A stretch of 64,000 nt of DNA, taken from positions 62,001 through 126,000 of the forward strand of contig BGZK01000481.1 in the NCBI GenBank assembly GCA_005406025.1, given 5' to 3'. This document shows positions 1 through 10,468 of the stretch, in pieces (the first letter of the stretch is position 1; each line of letters starts with the position of its first letter). Source of the stretch: Eumeta japonica (taxonomy: Eukaryota; Arthropoda; Insecta; Lepidoptera; Psychidae). A program made the translations under genes and the position numbers. The notes beneath the pieces were generated by a model. That model saw only the letters and a list, made by a program, of their open reading frames with translations. It made no database searches and was not told where the DNA came from.

Positions 1-2113
1 TACTCTAAAGTTTTAGCTAATATTGTTCAGCCGTTAAATCGTGATTGAGCACCAACATCCAAACATACAAATTTTCACATTTATAATATTAGTAGGATAG
101 TAGGATATTACTCTAAAGTTTTAGCTAATATTGTTCAGCCGTTAAATCGTGATTGAGCACCAACATCCAAACATACAAATTTTCACATTTATAATATTAG
201 TAGGATAGTAGGATATTACTCTAAAGTTTTAGCTAATATTGTTCAGCCGTTAAATCGTGATTGAGCACCAACATCCAAACATACAAATTTTCACATTTAT
301 AATATTAGTAGGATAGTAGGATATTACTCTAAAGTTTTAGCTAATATTGTTCAGCCGTTAAATCGTGATTGAGCACCAACATCCAAACATACAAATTTTC
401 ACGTTTATAATATTAGTAGGATAGTAGGATATTACTCTAAAGTTTTAGCTAATATTGTTCAGCCGTTAAATCGTGATTGAACACAAACATCCAAACATAA
501 AAATTTTCACAATTATAATATTATTAGGATAGTAGGATATTACTCTAAAGTTTTAGCTAATATTGTTCAGCCGTTAAATCGTGATTGAACACAAACATCC
601 AAACATACAAATTTTCACATTTATAATATTAGTAGGATAGTAGGATATTACTCTAAAGTTTCAGTTAATACTGTTCAGCCGTTAAATCGTGATTGAGCAC
701 CAACATCCAAACATACAAATTTTCACATTTATAATATTAGTAGGATAGTAGGATATTACTCTAAAGTTTTAGCTAATATTGTTCAGCCGTTAAATCGTGA
801 TTGAGCACCAACATCCAAACATACAAATTTTCACAATTATAATATTAGTAAAATAGTAGGATATTACTCTAAAGTTTTAGCTAATATTGTTCAGCCGTTA
901 AATCGTGATTGAGCACCAACATCCAAACATACAAATTTTCACAATTATAATATTAGTAGGATAGTAGGATATTACTCTAAAGTTTTAGCTAATATTGTTC
1001 AGCCGTTAAATCGTGATTGAACACAAACATCCAAACATAAAAATTTTCACAATTATAATATTATTAGGATAGTAGGATATTACTCTAAAGTTTTAGCTAA
1101 TATTGTTCAGCCGTTAAATCGTGATTGAGCACAAACATCCAAACATACAAATTTTCACATTTATAATATTAGTAGGATAGTAGGATATTACTCTAAAGTT
1201 TCAGCTAATACTGTTCAGGCGTTAAATCGTGATTGAGCACCAACATCCAAACATACAAATTTTCACATTTATAATATTAGTAGGATAGTAGGATATTACT
1301 CTAAAGTTTTAGCTAATATTGTTCAGCCGTTAAATCGTGATTGAGCACAAACATCCAAACATACAAATTTTCACATTTATAATATTAGTAGGATAGTAGG
1401 ATATTACTCTAAAGTTTCAGTTAATACTGTTCAGCCGTTAAATCGTGATTGAGCACCGACATCCAAACATACAAATTTTCACATTTATAATATTAGTAGG
1501 ATAGTAGGATATTACTCTAAAGTTTTAGCTAATATTGTTCAGCCGTTAAATCGTGATTGAGCACCAACATCCAAACATACAAATTTTCACATTTATAATA
1601 TTAGTAGGATAGTAGGATATTACTCTAAAGTTTTAGCTAATATTGTTCAGCCGTTAAATCGTGATTGAGCACCAACATCCAAACATACAAATTTTCACGT
1701 TTATAATATTAGTAGGATAGTAGGATATTACTCTAAAGTTTTAGCTAATATTGTTCAGCCGTTAAATCGTGATTGAGCACAAACATCCAAACATACAAAT
1801 TTTCACAATTATAATATTAGTAGGATAGTAGGATATTACTCTAAAGTTTTAGCTAATATTGTTCAGCCGTTAAATCGTGATTGAGCACAAACATCCAAAC
1901 ATACAAATTTTCACGTTTATAATATTAGTAGGATAGTAGGATATTACTCTAAAGTTTCAGCTAATACTGTTCAGGCGTTAAATCGTGATTGAGCACCAAC
2001 ATCCAAACATACAAATTTTCACATTTATAATATTAGTAGGATAGTAGGATATTACTCTAAAGTTTCAGCTAATATTGTTCAGCCGTTAAATCGTGATTGA
2101 GCACAAACATCCA
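1..2113. repeat. satellite array, 108-bp unit, about 19.6 copies
   Basis: The phrase tactctaaag recurs exactly every 108 bases (1, 109, 217, and so on to 2053), and the array breaks off near 2113 within a unit; it is cut by the window start. Units differ at a few diagnostic sites: gagcaccaac, gagcacaaac or gaacacaaac; cacattt, cacgttt or cacaatt; ttttagctaatatt or tttcag(c/t)taatact; cagccg or caggcg. Units 5-6-7 (433-756) and 10-11-12 (973-1296) share the same order of variants, which suggests a partial higher-order repeat of about 540 bp. The unit contains the string ttataatattagtaggat, which I associate with 3' ends of lepidopteran non-LTR elements, so the satellite may have grown from a LINE tail (inference). 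No coding potential seen. Confidence 0.97.
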
Positions 2114-3247
2114 GATACCTAAAAACTCAAACAGACGACCTCTCTTATTTACAATCTTATTAGGATTAAAATTAAATTGAAATTGTAAGTGATAGAAGAT
2201 GCTCCACATGGGTTCATTTATTAATTATGAGGTTGATTTCTTATACTTTTCTTGAATATATGAATAATGTAAAATTGAAATCTTTATTAATATATTTTAA
2301 TTTCAGATCAAAAATAAAAAGTCATTTCTTTTGATTAATTAATATATAACTGTGAACAAACCAAAGTATAAAGAAGGAGAGAAATGCATACAAAGATACT
2401 GGGTATTTATACTCAAATTGACCATCAGTCATTACATGCAGTAGAAGGCCATCTATTATTTCAAGATCAATAGGTATTATGATTCAACCTGTAACATACA
2501 TTCACAGATAATTCAGTAGAAAAAAAATCATAATTCATATTCATACTCAAAACGGCGTCGAGTCGAGCGATGCACAAAAAGAAAATAGAAGCAATTCGAT
2601 GTCGATGTAATAAAAAGTTGCCAAGGGAAAGCGGCGGCGCGCGGCGCGAGTTCGCGGCAACTGAATTTAGTGGCAACCAGAAGTTGCCGAGTTGACGACT
2701 TGATCGAATCTCCTCCGCGGCGAATGTATGTAAGCCAGTTAGGTAAAAAAGCTTACCGAAGTTAAGGGGGGTTTATGCAAGTTAGGGCATTTTACGTCGA
2801 GACCGTCGAGGGCGGCATGTATCGAGGGTACGTTCCGAAACTCAATATAAGTTCATCGTCTTTTGTCCCGGCGCGCCGCCTGGCCGCGGTCTCCTCGCTC
2901 CGGCTTCGGCCTAACTTTCCCGTATTAAACTGTGAATAAAAGGAGATTTCGTGGATGATCCCGTATATAAAATGATTGCCTTTTCTGTATATATGTATCA
3001 TCATGATTTCTGTTAAAATATCTCCTCACGTATAGAATTTTTACTGTCTCTGCTATATATAATGGAAAATATGCCTTATATCCTTTTTCTGTGTGGTATG
3101 AATTATGTCTGTCTGTATATTGGGATCGTTATTTTTTATTTCTTTATAGAAAGTCACTGCTTTTACACACACGTACACACTGCTGTTAAAGTAGCATCGA
3201 CTCCAACCATCTTTTTTTGTACGTATACGGTAAAATAACAAAAAATA
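2114..3247. other. intergenic, with a CpG-rich block
   Basis: AT-rich flank of the satellite. A GC- and CpG-rich block lies at about 2540-2930 (runs such as gcggcggcgcgcggcgcg near 2630 and cccggcgcgccgcc near 2867). No convincing splice sites or conserved protein motif could be read in it. It could be part of a promoter, an untranslated exon or an unmethylated CpG-rich segment; short open frames here look like chance. Confidence 0.4.
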
Positions 3248-3903
3248 TGGGCTGTCCGATAAGTAAAGACACAAACTTTGACTTAAAATATTTCATAATC
3301 AAAAAGGCTTGTACTAATTTGGTTTATTTACACGCTTCAGATCTATATTTATACAAAATAATTTATTTTAATTTTGCTCCAAAAACACTTCAATCTCGAT
3401 AATACTTCGATACTAATAATTTTGAATATGGTTTTATTCTTAGGATCTCTAACTTTATTTTAGGTACAGATTTATTCAGTTGGTGTTTCGGGCTGCATTT
3501 CGGGCCGACATAGATGGCTTTTGTTTGAGGAGACGCTCTATTCGTTTAATATTGCTGGAATAAACTTATTAGTAGGCCGACCAGAAAATTGTTTGAATTT
3601 TGTATCACTTGTATTTTCATATCTCTTGATTATTCGATAAACACTGGTCTGTTGAATGTCTTGTTGTGAAAAATGAGCAACTTTAACAGATTTACTATTT
3701 AATTTATAAAAAAGAATTCCGACATTTTCTCTTTTTGAAACTTTTTCTTTTAATAAAATATGTAGCAATAACAAATCTACAATAAAAATTTAAATAAGAG
3801 CTTGCTTGACCTTTATCGTCAATATTTTTTTTAAATAAAATGTTATTCTATATTGCGACTACCACGTAGGTAAAAGCTGTCTCTTTACTTATTGGACATT
3901 CTT
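3248..3903 (-). mobile_element. internally deleted mariner-like transposon
   Basis: Both ends carry the inverted sequence GTCC(g/a)ATAAGTAAAGA: plus strand 3254-3269, and its reverse complement ending near 3895. A TA dinucleotide lies just outside each end (3246-3247 and 3904-3905), as expected for Tc1/mariner insertion. Inside, on the minus strand, is an N-terminal transposase fragment (3538-3774) but no catalytic domain, so about half of a normal mariner is missing. The outermost four bases of the right end no longer match the left end. Non-autonomous relic. Confidence 0.75.
3538..3774 (-). pseudogene. mariner transposase N-terminal (HTH) fragment
   Basis: An open stretch of 78 codons reads SKRENVGILFYKLNSKSVK..., then SVYRIIKRYENT and SGRP. 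This is the layout of the paired helix-turn-helix DNA-binding region of mariner transposases (helix-turn-helix, then ..YRI.KRYE.TG...SGRP). A stop follows soon after SGRP, and the D,D34D catalytic part is not found between here and the left inverted repeat at 3248. The stretch has no clean start codon in context. It cannot encode an active transposase. It could at most bind DNA if it were expressed, which nothing here suggests. Confidence 0.7.
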
Positions 3904-3905
3904 TA

Positions 3906-4311
3906 ATCACATGAATTACACTAGGCTTTCGTATGCCATTTTCCAAAGGAATTCGCCGACAAGAGATTGAAAAAAAGTATACTGGCGAAACCAGAGTTTT
4001 TAATTTTTCTTTCCTCGAACGCGTGTCGAGCACAGTTGTTTTTACCTCGATTGCCAGCCACAAAAATTCAGGGATGCGAGCAATGTTTATGTAATAAATA
4101 TATTAGAATTAAGAGACCGTAAAGAAAACAAATTCTTGGTAAGTGGCATATGAATGAAATATATTCGTTTGCATTATATTGTGTGGAGAAGGTTAAGTGT
4201 GAACATTGCTACTTTTACTTGCAGTAAAGTTACTGAACATACAAATATTTATTCTAGATTTTGTTATAATTAAACGAACCGATAAGAACAAAATTTAAAT
4301 AAAAAAATAAA
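3906..4311. other. AT-rich intergenic, nothing recognised
   Basis: About 400 bases between the mariner relic and the interspersed repeat. No gene, repeat or regulatory signal that I can support. Confidence 0.4.
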
Positions 4312-4864
4312 CGTGTGGCACTCGGGGACTGCCGCGGTAAAGCTATTGCATAGTATTTTTTATCAACTTATGCAATTATAATTATTTATTTATTTATGCA
4401 GTATTTTTTTTTCTTTGATATTAATTCACGTTTTTCATGACTTTCTTCATTAATAAATGCACTTTGTTTATTCATATTTAAAACACTTTATACACAAATT
4501 TTACGCATATAGCTATTCACCAGCAACTGCTATTCACTGTTGTACATCCTATGTATACATATATACCTACATGTATACTTACCGGGCACATGCGGTGAGT
4601 GTGGCATTATAAAGATATGATAGATACCTATACACCTATATACTTTCTCACAAACAGCTGCTTACGTATTCGTCCGATTTCGGAGCAGCTCGTCTCGACC
4701 CGTGCGAGCTTCGTACATTCGTACCATATACATACACGTTAAGCGAACGCTCGACCGAGCTACATTGTAGGCGGAGTGGTGGGTGTCAGGTTTTATTTTC
4801 GTTACGGAATTTCTTGATTCGGTCGCCGCACTCAAAGCCCGCGATAAAAGTTATGCAATAGCTT
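4312..4864 (+). repeat. interspersed repeat, copy A (longer)
   Basis: Begins cgtgtggcactcggggactg and ends gcgataaaagttatgcaatagctt. It is highly similar to the reverse complement of 21695-22138. It carries about 110 extra AT-rich bases near its 5' side (roughly 4345-4490) that copy B lacks. The motif aagctattgcata occurs near both ends in inverted orientation (4339-4351 and 4852-4864), so it could be a foldback or TIR element. The CpG-rich middle part (about 4660-4800) is the best conserved. No open reading frame is shared by the two copies. Confidence 0.85.
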
Positions 4865-5530
4865 AATAAAACCGTTAAATGTGACTTTACAACTCGAAAA
4901 CAGAATAATCTGTATCCAATAATTATTTTGGAAGTGTACTTACTAGCAAAATTTTCTTGAGTAAATTTGCATACCGTTTATTACATAAAGTAAAAGAACC
5001 GTTGAAATAAAACTGTTCAGTAAATTTATGTCAGTATGTTGATAGGTAGGCTTCATTTTAATCTCGATTCGTCAATTCGTATTCCATTGCCACGCAATAG
5101 CAATACAATTGGGCCGGATTCTACGGTCCGGACGCGCAGCCGTAAAAAATGAATAATTAGGAGTGAAGTAGGCAACGGAGCGGGGTAATTAATTGTGCTG
5201 TTCTAGCGACATCCCTCGCCCGGCGGCGCCCGGATCGAGGGCCGGCCCCCGGTTTAATATTTTAAAAGGCGAAATTTATTATTCTGAGTTTCGGCAATTT
5301 GTCTCTCTCCGCAAAGTCGCTTAGACCGGTGTTAGCACAAAAATTTCATAACTGGACTTACGAGTTTTGTGCCTCCCCTCGCCGCGATCATTGCGCGACA
5401 ACTTCGTTATGTCTTTAAGCAGGACGACGTATTTCCATAAATTCTGTTTTCCTTCGAGCAACGAGAAAAATCTGGTGGGCGAGCGTCTGCGGCGAAAGCG
5501 GCAATAAAACTAATTACGTTCGTGTTCGGT
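4865..5530. other. intergenic, CpG-rich centre
   Basis: Contains a CpG-rich run at about 5100-5270 (ctcgcccggcggcgcccgga and ggccggcccccgg). It lies downstream of the protease gene, which is transcribed towards it. No exon or RNA gene could be supported. Confidence 0.35.
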
Positions 5531-5535
5531 TCGAC

Positions 5536-5541
5536 TTTATT
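5536..5541 (-). terminator. polyadenylation signal AATAAA for the protease gene
   Basis: The plus strand reads tttatt here, so the minus strand carries AATAAA 53 bases after the protease stop codon (5594-5596). Position and spacing fit a 3' end signal. Confidence 0.6.
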
Positions 5542-5593
5542 AAGGAAGTTGATTTATATCACTTAGAGTCGTTTAATGGAATTTTAAATTTTG

Positions 5594-6475
5594 TCACACG
5601 TGCTTCATTATCCAGTTCATGTAATATGGTACTCGTGCGAAGGCCGAAGGGAATCCCAGCTCGCAGCCGTTCTGAGCTACGAAAGAACTGACTCCCAGCA
5701 GCACGGGTCTGTTGCCGATGTTGATTGTTAAAGGTCCTCCGGAATCCCCTCTACAAATACCGACCCCTCCGCTGCCGCTGGTACAAATATTTGAATCCAG
5801 CACTATATTCCCATAAATGCCTCGGCAGTTCGTCAAGGAGATCACTTTGAGATTTACGTCTCTCACGGTGGTCATCATGGTGGGATTGGTGGCGTCTGAA
5901 TATCTTCCGTATCCGGCGGCGACTACCCAATGTCCCACGAAGTCGTGGCCTATAAACGCGGATCCAGCCAACGCCACAGGCTGAATTTCGGAAGTAAAGC
6001 TCACGTGGCGCGGGAGGTATATCATCGCTATGTCGTTCGCTAAGGTCTTCGCCGAATAAGCAGGATGCAACACGACCTGCGACGTTGGAATCCTCTCGCC
6101 GCCGAAGAACAGGTAAGCAGAGCCAAGGACTACGGTGAAGCGCCATGCCAGCGATCTCCCATCGTACCAGCAGTGGGCGGCGGTGAGCACTCTGTTCGAG
6201 GTTATCAGCGAGCCCCCGCATCCCGAATTGCCGTTTACGCCGACTAAATCGATGACTATCCCGGCAAGGTGCGGGTGCGCATTGACGAAAGCTATGGTCC
6301 CGCCGACGATGGGTTTTTGCATGAGTAGTCGATTCAGTACAAGCTCACCCTCCGCTTTCTTAATATCTTCGGCGAGTTTGATGCCTATTCTGCTGTGCCA
6401 TCCAGAAAGATCTGCTTCTAAGCTGACACATCCTCCTACGACTAAAATTATGACACCAAAAACTAAACGCAGCAT
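5594..6475 (-). CDS. secreted chymotrypsin/collagenase-like serine protease (S1 family)
   Basis: Complete 293-residue S1 peptidase in one exon. It starts with a hydrophobic signal peptide (residues 1 to about 21, MLRLVFGVIILVVGGCVSLE), followed by a propeptide and the mature start IVGG at 56-59. The catalytic triad is intact: H101 in TAAHC, D148 in NDIA, S245 in GDSGGP. Cysteine pairs expected for insect S1 proteases are present (CGG/AAHC, TNC/NIC, GIC/NGC). The residue six before the serine is Gly239, so this is not a trypsin; the pattern fits insect chymotrypsin or collagenase-like digestive enzymes. The start chosen is the second in-frame ATG (6473-6475). The first (6512-6514) lies only 1 base after a TATA box and would put 13 polar or basic residues before the signal peptide. 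Oddities: proline precedes IVGG where Arg or Lys is usual, and there are no introns. Confidence 0.93.
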   Translation of the reverse strand: MLRLVFGVIILVVGGCVSLEADLSGWHSRIGIKLAEDIKKAEGELVLNRLLMQKPIVGGTIAFVNAHPHLAGIVIDLVGVNGNSGCGGSLITSNRVLTAAHCWYDGRSLAWRFTVVLGSAYLFFGGERIPTSQVVLHPAYSAKTLANDIAMIYLPRHVSFTSEIQPVALAGSAFIGHDFVGHWVVAAGYGRYSDATNPTMMTTVRDVNLKVISLTNCRGIYGNIVLDSNICTSGSGGVGICRGDSGGPLTINIGNRPVLLGVSSFVAQNGCELGFPSAFARVPYYMNWIMKHV

Positions 6476-6515
6476 GGCTCTGAGACTCGCTACTATCCTA
6501 TTCTCCTTTAACATG

Positions 6516-6524
6516 CTTTATATA
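6516..6524 (-). promoter_or_regulatory. TATA box of the protease gene
   Basis: The minus strand reads TATATAAAG here. Transcription would start roughly 25-35 bases downstream (about 6490-6499), between the first ATG (6514) and the second ATG (6475). This is the main reason for choosing the shorter protein. The start site itself is inferred; no perfect initiator was found. Confidence 0.5.
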
Positions 6525-6544
6525 TGCGTATTTATCTATGTGTA

Positions 6545-9500
6545 GAATTACGTTTGAAGCTTAATCCTTACTCATGTTTTATAACCACTTATCTTTTACG
6601 ATTACAATGAGTATCAATTTTTCTAGAAGGTGTAAACGCTGGGCTTATTTAAAATCAACTGTCTGGTTCGTACAGAAAATACTCCACCCGTAATAGCAAT
6701 GATGGCAATGTTGTAAATTGTTTTTTAATCGCGGAAAATAAAAACCTCCGAGATTAAAACGAATTATGTGATATGATTTCGAAGTGAATTTCCCCTTGTC
6801 TGTTAATCTCCGTATTAAATTGCGTGATTAAATTGATAACGGAATTAACGGCCACTTATGACAATAATTAGCCGTCTTTGTTTCACTGAGTGTACTGTAC
6901 AAATCTTTTATCCACTGGCTAAAAATATACCATGTGTAGTTTATAAAGATTTTTTTCTGGATTTGGCATTTTGGATCGTCCAATATTCATGAAAACTTTT
7001 AAGACCTAAAGTCACTCGCTACTTTTAAGTGTTTTGTTTTTGCGTGTTACGTGTACACTTATGCATTTCTATTCAATATAAAAAAAGTAAAGTTAATTTT
7101 GAAACTGAAAAGCTAAAATAAGTAAACAAGTCTAAGACTTACCCAGGTTAATGTAATTACGGACATAAAAATATTTCTTTAAATAAAATATGGCGAAAAA
7201 TGGCATAAATCACGTTATGTAGTTTAAAGTAATCTTTATAATAAAGAATAAATGGAAGCATTCTGTAGTCATTTACATATAAAAATCTAGAGGAATAGAA
7301 TTATAATCTATAGAAAAGTCACCGCTCCTGTACTATTCGATCCCGCATTTTTCTATCGACCAACGTGGTAAGAGACAAGACCATATATGGGTAAAAAAAA
7401 ATAGTGCCAGACCGTATATTTGCAGTGAAGTTAGAAAAACTCACAAAAAAGAATATTTGTTAATTACAAATATTATAAATGTATAGTTTGCATAATATTG
7501 TAAAAAGGATTTCCATCATCTATTTTCTATTTTATCTTTGCGAAACACTATAGTTTCCCAATATGGCGCATGGGTGTCGCCATATTTTTATGACGAAAAA
7601 TATAGTATACAATATAAAAAATGTGCAAAATAAAATCTTATTATAACCAAATTATATAAATTCGTGTTTCATAACCCAACACATTTCTTATTTATTCAAC
7701 TTTTATATTGTGTTTATTTTTAAAGTATCTGTATATAAAATCCGGAAGCAATCCGCCACAATTTTTGAGGCTTGAGACATATGTATACTATATTTAAAAT
7801 ACACTTTAACAATTCAAATGAATTGGTAATAAGCTGAGACGTACAATGCAGATTAAAGGGTTTATTTTTCAAATCCTGTTATTTAAATGAAATATAATAA
7901 GAGCTAGCATAAATTTACTAAATAAGAACAATGAATAAATACAGTAGACCATCGACACCCAGCGAGATGGCCGACCGGTTGGTGTTATGTAAAAGCTGAA
8001 GTATTTCAAAGTGAAAATCAATTCGTTACTTATAAAATGTATTACTTTACCAGTCACTTCTCGTCCACTTCGTTGGATATCCATTAAAAGTTAGTAATTT
8101 TCTTTTTTATCATGTTTTGCACACATTTACCGTTTTTGGTGTAGGAGAATATTTTAAGTTTCTTAAGTTGTGTACCAAAATATACTCTACCGATATACAA
8201 AATTTGATTTCAAATTGTTCGGTGCTCTGAGCGTGACTGAAGGACAAAAATTCAAACATACGTACATTTACAAGAAATACGTTTAACGATTGTTCATTTA
8301 CGTGAACTGATTAAAAAAATTGGCTTTCCTTTACATCAAAGTTTTATTTAGATTCTTGAAAAGTAATACATTAATCATTTTATTAATATGTACTTAGTGA
8401 ACAAGAAAAGTTTTTCAGAAAAAGTTTTGTTTTCCGGAAAAGTTTTAGGCATTATTGAAGAAGGATCAAATTTTAAGTACGCCAAACCGACGAGCTTGCA
8501 TTAAACCTTTAATGAATACGGGTGCAGAAAAAGATGTGTGTAAGGATCATAACATAAAGCGATCTATGGTCTCTGTCCACCCTCGCGGAAAATAGGCGTC
8601 AATATATAAAAAGGCATGAGTGTATAAGCAATTTCTAAAATTTTATTTCTTTGTCTGGCACTGAATGTTGTATGCGGGGTTTTAATTTTCACATTGGCCC
8701 ATTTTTTACGTTATCTAATTTTCATTTATATTATAATAATAGTCATAAAAAATATTAAATTTTCGAAATTATTTGTGTTAGAAAATTTATATTAACTAAA
8801 TAAAAAAGACAATATAAATCAAAAAGCGGTATCTATATACTACAATGCTAAGAAATTTCTGTATTTAATCAGTTACCTCCTGCATAGTAATATCCGTCCA
8901 TTTCATAAATTTAACATGCTCTGTTAACTGCCTATTCTAGTGTGTATTGACGTAACAGGTAAGTAATGGTACCTGTGAAAATATTACATATCAAATATTA
9001 GTTTCATTGTTACCATGCCGACTTTAGGTTATTTTGACTATTACCATTCCGAATGTAGATCAATTTAGAGTTAGTTAGCTAGCTAGATTTAGATTATGTT
9101 AAGCCCTTATCACAATACATTGAAACACCTGGACCTTAGAATCTACACTAAATGCGAGTTGAGAACATAGGAACGAACGTCATAAATGATGAAATGTTTT
9201 AAAATTTAGTAGTTGCCGCATATTCAAAATATTTTATCAAAGTATTGAAGATAAATACAAGCAAGCAGACAGATGATCACAAGAGGAACAAACCAATTAA
9301 AAGTGATTAAAAATTATGCTAATTATAAGCAATCAATTTTTTTTTCATTTTTATTACCAAATATGAATGCACGAAAACGGAATTTTGAGTATGGATCGTT
9401 CGTCATATATCATTCTAAAAGTAGGTAATCATCGCAATCAAATGGTGATGAATCTGATCATAATATGTATCGAATTCAAACTTAAATTGCTTAACATAGA

Positions 9501-9789
9501 AATTTTGTAGCAAGTAAAATAAACTTTGTAAGTTACATTAAATTTAGTTTGAGGATACTTTGAACTGAAATTAAACAACGCAAGGCATGGCCTACTATCG
9601 GCTGCGAGATGTACCCAGCTCTGAATAAGAGAGAATGTTAATTGTTTTAGTATTTGACCTAACCAGAGAAATGTCTATGCATATGAAAAAAATCTTAAGG
9701 AAAACAAATCTGCAAATAAAATATTTTTTGGGAAAAAAAGTAGTATATACGATATATATAATATAGTTTCCAAAATAGTTGTTTTTAAG
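6545..9789. other. AT-rich intergenic, no gene recognised
   Basis: About 3.2 kb with no supported gene. There is a small inverted repeat at 7560-7586 (aatatggcg and cgccatatt around a 9-base loop). A stretch at about 8400-8640 has a slightly codon-like look but is full of stops in all frames, so I do not call it. Confidence 0.4.
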
Positions 9790-10304
9790 TTTTATTCTCT
9801 TTTTTCTACGTTTGTCTGTATATTTCTCTGTTTGTTTCGTTGAAGCATCACTCAAAAACTAATGGACCGATTTGAATATTTTTTTTTTGTGTTTTATTAG
9901 CAGAAATATACTGCTTAACTTACAGCACAAATTGTCACGCCACATCATCTAGGGGCTAGACCGAGAGCAAATTCAAAATTTTCCTTTTTTTTTTTAATTT
10001 GATGTACTTACTGAACAGATTTTGTACCGACCTACCGTTAGATTTTTTGATATTGTGTCACAGAAAAAAAATGTCAAACTGTCCATAAATTTCTTATTTT
10101 TTGAAATTCAATAAAATTCAAAAATAAAAGGAATAAATCTCGCTATAAATATTGTCGTTTTGAGGAAGACCCTATGACAGGAGGTCTAAGATTTTCTATG
10201 GGTGATAAACGAAAACAAAGAAATGATGGACATGTTTCACGCCTTTTAAGATCATTGTTATATTTCATAACCATCACGCGAACGAAGTTGCGGACAACAG
10301 CTAG
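9790..10304 (+). mobile_element. non-autonomous Helitron-like element, 3' end
   Basis: The 3' end reads aacgaagttgcggacaacagCTAG followed by T at 10305. This matches the lepidopteran Helitron-type terminus I know as cgaagtcgcgggcaacagctag|t. The internal text (near 9850, aaaactaatggaccgatttgaat; near 10175, gacaggaggtctaagatt) is typical of the non-coding body of such elements. The 5' boundary is only approximate. No Rep or helicase coding sequence. Confidence 0.5.
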
Positions 10305-10313
10305 TCGTATATA

Positions 10314-10468
10314 CATCACAACGCACGAAAAGCTGCCGGTATGAAGTTAGTCACGTAAACGTTAGAATGGTGTGAAACAGAAATGTGGGGTAGAAGGAGG
10401 ATGTTCATTGATGATCATTGAGCCATTCGCAGGCAATTCAGAGCGGCAGTTACGTGCGCGTAGTTTGT
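10314..10468 (+). mobile_element. 167-bp MITE family, degraded copy
   Basis: Starts just after TA (10312-10313) with catcacaacgcacgaaaagctgcc and continues tatgaagttagtcacgtaaacgt; it ends near gagcggcagttacgtgcgcgtag. The same order of blocks occurs in the two better copies at 31117-31283 and 37309-37475. It lies only 9 bases after the Helitron-like end at 10304. Confidence 0.65.

Noticed and set aside
1..2113. CRISPR-like regular array
   Set aside because: Units are directly adjacent 108-base tandem copies with no unique spacers; it is satellite DNA in a eukaryotic context.
5751..6247. long open frames overlapping the protease on both strands
   Set aside because: Shadows of the protease gene in other frames; the protease frame has the intact catalytic triad.
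8400..8640. possible pogo or CENP-B-like coding remnant
   Set aside because: Some codon-like phrases, but stops in every frame and no clear motif.
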